From: Micromonospora sp. WMMA1363
GTDB lineage: Bacteria > Actinomycetota > Actinomycetes > Mycobacteriales > Micromonosporaceae
Length of the DNA stretch: 64,000 nucleotides
NCBI RefSeq assembly: GCF_030345795.1
Contig: NZ_JAUALB010000001.1
Coordinates: 739,001-803,000, forward strand
Direction: 5' to 3'
The notes under the pieces were generated by a model. That model worked only from the letters and a program-made list of their open reading frames with translations, was not told where the DNA came from and did not search any database. This document shows, one piece after another, positions 61,832-64,000 of this stretch. The translations under genes and the position numbers were made by a program. Position 1 is the stretch's first letter, and every line of letters begins with the position of its first letter.

Positions 61832-62554
61832 CAGACCGGTCGGACGAGGTGGCGGGCGCGGCCGGGACTGCCGGGCGCCGAACGCTCGCAACCCGGTGGC
61901 ACCCGCTCCGCTCCCGCCCACGACGCCGACACCAGCCGACCGGCGGTCTGGATCTCACCGCGGGTTCCGACCTGCTGGACCGGACCATCCGTACCGGCAC
62001 CGGCCAGCGGGACGACACGGCTGACCGGACGATGCCGGGCGGCGGTCCGGCCGGGTAGCTCGTACGCACCACGAGCTGACCGTTGCATAGGATCTTCGCC
62101 CCCCTTTCTGGGACGCCCTACCCCAGGCCGGCGAGCGGGTTTCCCCATCCAGCGCCGATCATGCCGCGGTTCGTGGCCGGATCCGTGGGCCGGTGCGGCG
62201 TCGCGCCGCCGCGACTACCGGGACGCGATGCGCGCGGGTTGGCGCCCGGACGACCCCGGGCGGGCGCACGAGCACCTCGCCACCGGTCACGAGTGATCCG
62301 CTGCTGCCGCGCGCCCACCCGTACGACACCCGGACCAGCACACCGGCGACCAGCTTTCCGGCCCGAGAAGTCCCAGCTCACGGGCGCCTGAGGAGCCACC
62401 GACCTGCGTCTGCCGATGGCAGACGGGCCGAGTTCCGGCGCGGTACAGGTCTTCGGTCGGCAGCCCGACACCGTTCAGATCGGCGTCGGAGAGCGCTCAC
62501 CGCGGTGCGGGAGGGTGCACGGCGTTCACCCGCAGCAGCTACCCGGGAGGCCGG
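61832..62554. other. Intergenic region upstream of the MFS and metallophosphoesterase genes
   Basis: These 723 bp divide the leftward MFS gene from the rightward metallophosphoesterase gene. Open frames are numerous, as expected at this GC, but none has a ribosome site and a recognisable product. The in-frame segment RRRDYRDAMRAGWRPDD near 62210 looks protein-like but has no start or homologous context. Promoters for both neighbours should be here and were not pinned. Confidence 0.4.
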
Positions 62555-63640
62555 ATGACCACCAGCGGCGACCAACCGAACGTCGATCGGCGGAGCCTTC
62601 TGCAGGCCGCGCTGGCCGCGCCTGCGGCGGCCGGCGCGGCCACGGCACTGCTCGGCGCCCCCGCGGCGGCCGAGGCGGCGCCTGGCCGGGTGGATTCGGA
62701 CAGCCCCCGCTTCGCGCTCGCGGTGCTGCCGGACACGCAGTACCTCTTCGACGAGGACAGCTCGGACCCGGAGCCGCTGAAGGCGACCTTCCGCTACCTC
62801 AGCCGGGAACGCAGGGACGCGAACATCGTGTTCATGACCCACCTCGGTGACGTGACCGAGCACGGCACCGAACACGAGATCACGCTCGCCAGCGACGCCT
62901 TTCACCGGCTCGACGGCAAGCTGCCGTACAGCGTCCTCGCCGGCAACCACGACATCCGCGGTGGTGACGACCAGCGCGGTGACAGCGTCTATCTGCGCGC
63001 CTTCGGACCGCAGCGGTTCGCCCGGATGCCGACGTTCGGCGGCGCCTCGCCCGACGGCTACAACAGCTACCACGTCCTGCGCGCGGGTGGACGCGACTGG
63101 CTGGTCATGGCGCTGGACTGGCGGGTGTCGGACAAGGGGCTCGGGTGGGCGCTCGGGGTGCTCGACGAGCACCGCAGCCTGCCGGTCATCCTCACCACCC
63201 ATGATCTGGCCTGGGCCGACGCCGCCGGTGAGGCCCGCCTGTCGAGCCACGGCCAACGGCTCTGGGACCGGCTGATCCGGGACAACGACCAGATCTTCCT
63301 CACCCTCAACGGCCACTACTGGCCGCCCGGCCGCACCACCCTCACCAACGCCGCCGGCAACGACGTGCAGGTCCACATCACCAACTACCAGGACCGCTAC
63401 TACGGTGGCGCGGCCATGATCCGCCTCTACCACTTCGACCTGGCCCGCAACGTCATCGACGTCGAGACCTTCTCGCCCTGGTTCCTCTCCCGAGACCCAC
63501 GGAAGCGGACGCCCCTGGAGGCCGAGACGATCGAACTCACCGGCCCGGTCGACCGGTTCAGCATGAAGATCGATTTCGCCGCTCGGTTCAGTGGGTTCGC
63601 GCCGGTGACCCCGCCGGCCCGCGTCCCCCGGTCGCGGTGA
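62555..63640 (+). CDS. Tat-exported metallophosphoesterase (truncated by frameshift before LamG domain)
   Basis: The protein is 361 aa as read, with ATG after CGGGAGG. The twin-arginine signal is VDRRSLLQAALAAPAAAGAA then a long hydrophobic Ala-rich run ending AAAEA. The calcineurin-like phosphoesterase domain (~50-290) has VLPDTQYL, THLGDVTEHG, AGNHDIRGGD, LTTHDLAW and NGHYW, the expected metal-ligand motifs. The frame ends just after the domain, but the next frame (-1) continues directly into a LamG-like sequence. One extra C in the C-run at 63625-63629 would join them, so the gene is probably a single secreted esterase with a laminin-G-like domain carrying a one-base deletion or sequencing error. 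Confidence 0.85.
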   Translation: MTTSGDQPNVDRRSLLQAALAAPAAAGAATALLGAPAAAEAAPGRVDSDSPRFALAVLPDTQYLFDEDSSDPEPLKATFRYLSRERRDANIVFMTHLGDVTEHGTEHEITLASDAFHRLDGKLPYSVLAGNHDIRGGDDQRGDSVYLRAFGPQRFARMPTFGGASPDGYNSYHVLRAGGRDWLVMALDWRVSDKGLGWALGVLDEHRSLPVILTTHDLAWADAAGEARLSSHGQRLWDRLIRDNDQIFLTLNGHYWPPGRTTLTNAAGNDVQVHITNYQDRYYGGAAMIRLYHFDLARNVIDVETFSPWFLSRDPRKRTPLEAETIELTGPVDRFSMKIDFAARFSGFAPVTPPARVPRSR

Positions 63641-64000
63641 CGCCGCGTGGCACGGTCGGATACTGGCGGTTCGACTCGTACGGGCTGACGACCGGTGCGG
63701 CCGGCAGCCCGGTCGCCGACGGAACCGTCGTACGGGACCTCAGCGGAAACGGAAACAACCCCACCGCCCGGCGTATCAACGCCGGTGGCTCCGACGCGCT
63801 GACCTACTCGACCGAGCACCACCCTGGCCAGCCGGCACACGCCAGCCTTCGCTTCGACGGTGGCAAGGGCCCGGACCGTGGCGCGATCCTGCAGGCCGCT
63901 CCGGACGCACCGATCAACAGTATGACGTTCACCAGCGGCTACACCATCGAGGCGTTCGTCAAGCTACCCGACCCGTACGAAGGCGACCACGCCTGGATCC
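63637..64000 (+). CDS. LamG (concanavalin A-like) domain, continuation of metallophosphoesterase; truncated at window end
   Basis: This runs in the frame one base back from the esterase frame and overlaps its stop (GTGA at 63637). Residues such as GTVGYWRFDSYG, VVRDLSGNGNN, HASLRFDGGKG and TSGYTIEAFVKLPD are typical of LamG/jellyroll-fold binding domains. It has no separate signal peptide or ribosome site, so as an independent gene it would be cytoplasmic and meaningless. It is best read as the C-terminal half of the upstream protein. The sequence runs off the window. Confidence 0.75.
   Translation, partial: MTPRGTVGYWRFDSYGLTTGAAGSPVADGTVVRDLSGNGNNPTARRINAGGSDALTYSTEHHPGQPAHASLRFDGGKGPDRGAILQAAPDAPINSMTFTSGYTIEAFVKLPDPYEGDHAWI

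Noticed and set aside
62182..62296. Protein-like segment RRRDYRDAMRAGWRPDD
   Set aside because: No start codon with a ribosome site and no conserved context; too short to call even as a remnant.
1..64000. tRNA, rRNA genes and CRISPR arrays
   Set aside because: Looked for by eye; no cloverleaf-like T-loop motifs, rRNA stretches or regularly spaced repeats were seen.

Overview
The window is about 72% GC, with dense, often 4-bp-overlapping operons, many GTG starts, SARP/BTAD and LuxR-type pathway regulators, DUF6230/DUF6114 proteins and lipoprotein sugar-binding subunits. This suggests an actinomycete, most likely Micromonosporaceae (Micromonospora-like). The family is an inference from gene content and style; no rRNA, tRNA or CRISPR array was seen.

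Layout. (1) 0.2-2.7 kb: three-gene operon with a coiled-coil protein, a predicted HExxH metalloprotease with a CFI-box-like C-terminal segment, and a small beta-rich protein. (2) 3.0-7.7 kb: three insertion sequences nested in one another. An IS256-type element has its right terminal repeat split by an ISL3-type element (8-bp duplication), whose transposase is split by an IS1380-type element (4-bp duplication). (3) 8.0-19.1 kb: a mannose/alpha-mannan module with a LacI regulator, carbohydrate ABC importer, AGE-family isomerase, PfkB kinase and a divergent secreted GH92 alpha-mannosidase. LacI-type operators lie between the two transcription units. (4) 19.3-21.9 kb: a secreted protein and a DUF6230-DUF6114 pair. 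(5) 22.0-26.7 kb: an IclR-controlled enolase-superfamily dehydratase / aldehyde dehydrogenase / iron alcohol dehydrogenase operon. (6) 27.1-31.2 kb: a leader with a U8 intrinsic terminator, then a four-gene osmoprotectant-type ABC importer. (7) 31.6-33.1 kb: an MFS exporter.

(8) 33.2-52.9 kb: a thiazolyl-peptide RiPP cluster. It has a LuxR-type and a SARP-type regulator, a leader-binding ocin-ThiF protein, YcaO cyclodehydratase 1, a tandem-domain azoline dehydrogenase, a split LanB dehydratase (tRNA-Glu-dependent glutamylation plus elimination), an M50-type membrane protease, a two-gene ABC exporter, YcaO cyclodehydratase 2, an M20 amidohydrolase and, convergent to the operon, a 58-codon precursor gene at 51260-51436 (minus). 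Its last 22 residues are only Ser, Thr, Cys and Ala. The proposed flow is precursor recognition by the ocin-ThiF protein, azoline formation by YcaO, oxidation by the dehydrogenase, Ser/Thr dehydration by the split LanB, leader removal (possibly by the M50 protease) and export. No separate pyridine synthase is recognisable, so the product could be a goadsporin-like linear azole/dehydroamino-acid peptide rather than a macrocyclic thiopeptide.

(9) 53.0-59.0 kb: a FUSC-family membrane protein and a recD2-type helicase gene interrupted by an IS3-family element. (10) 59.3-64 kb: an MBL-fold hydrolase, a second MFS exporter related to the first, and a Tat-exported metallophosphoesterase whose LamG half is out of frame by one base at a C-run and runs off the window end.
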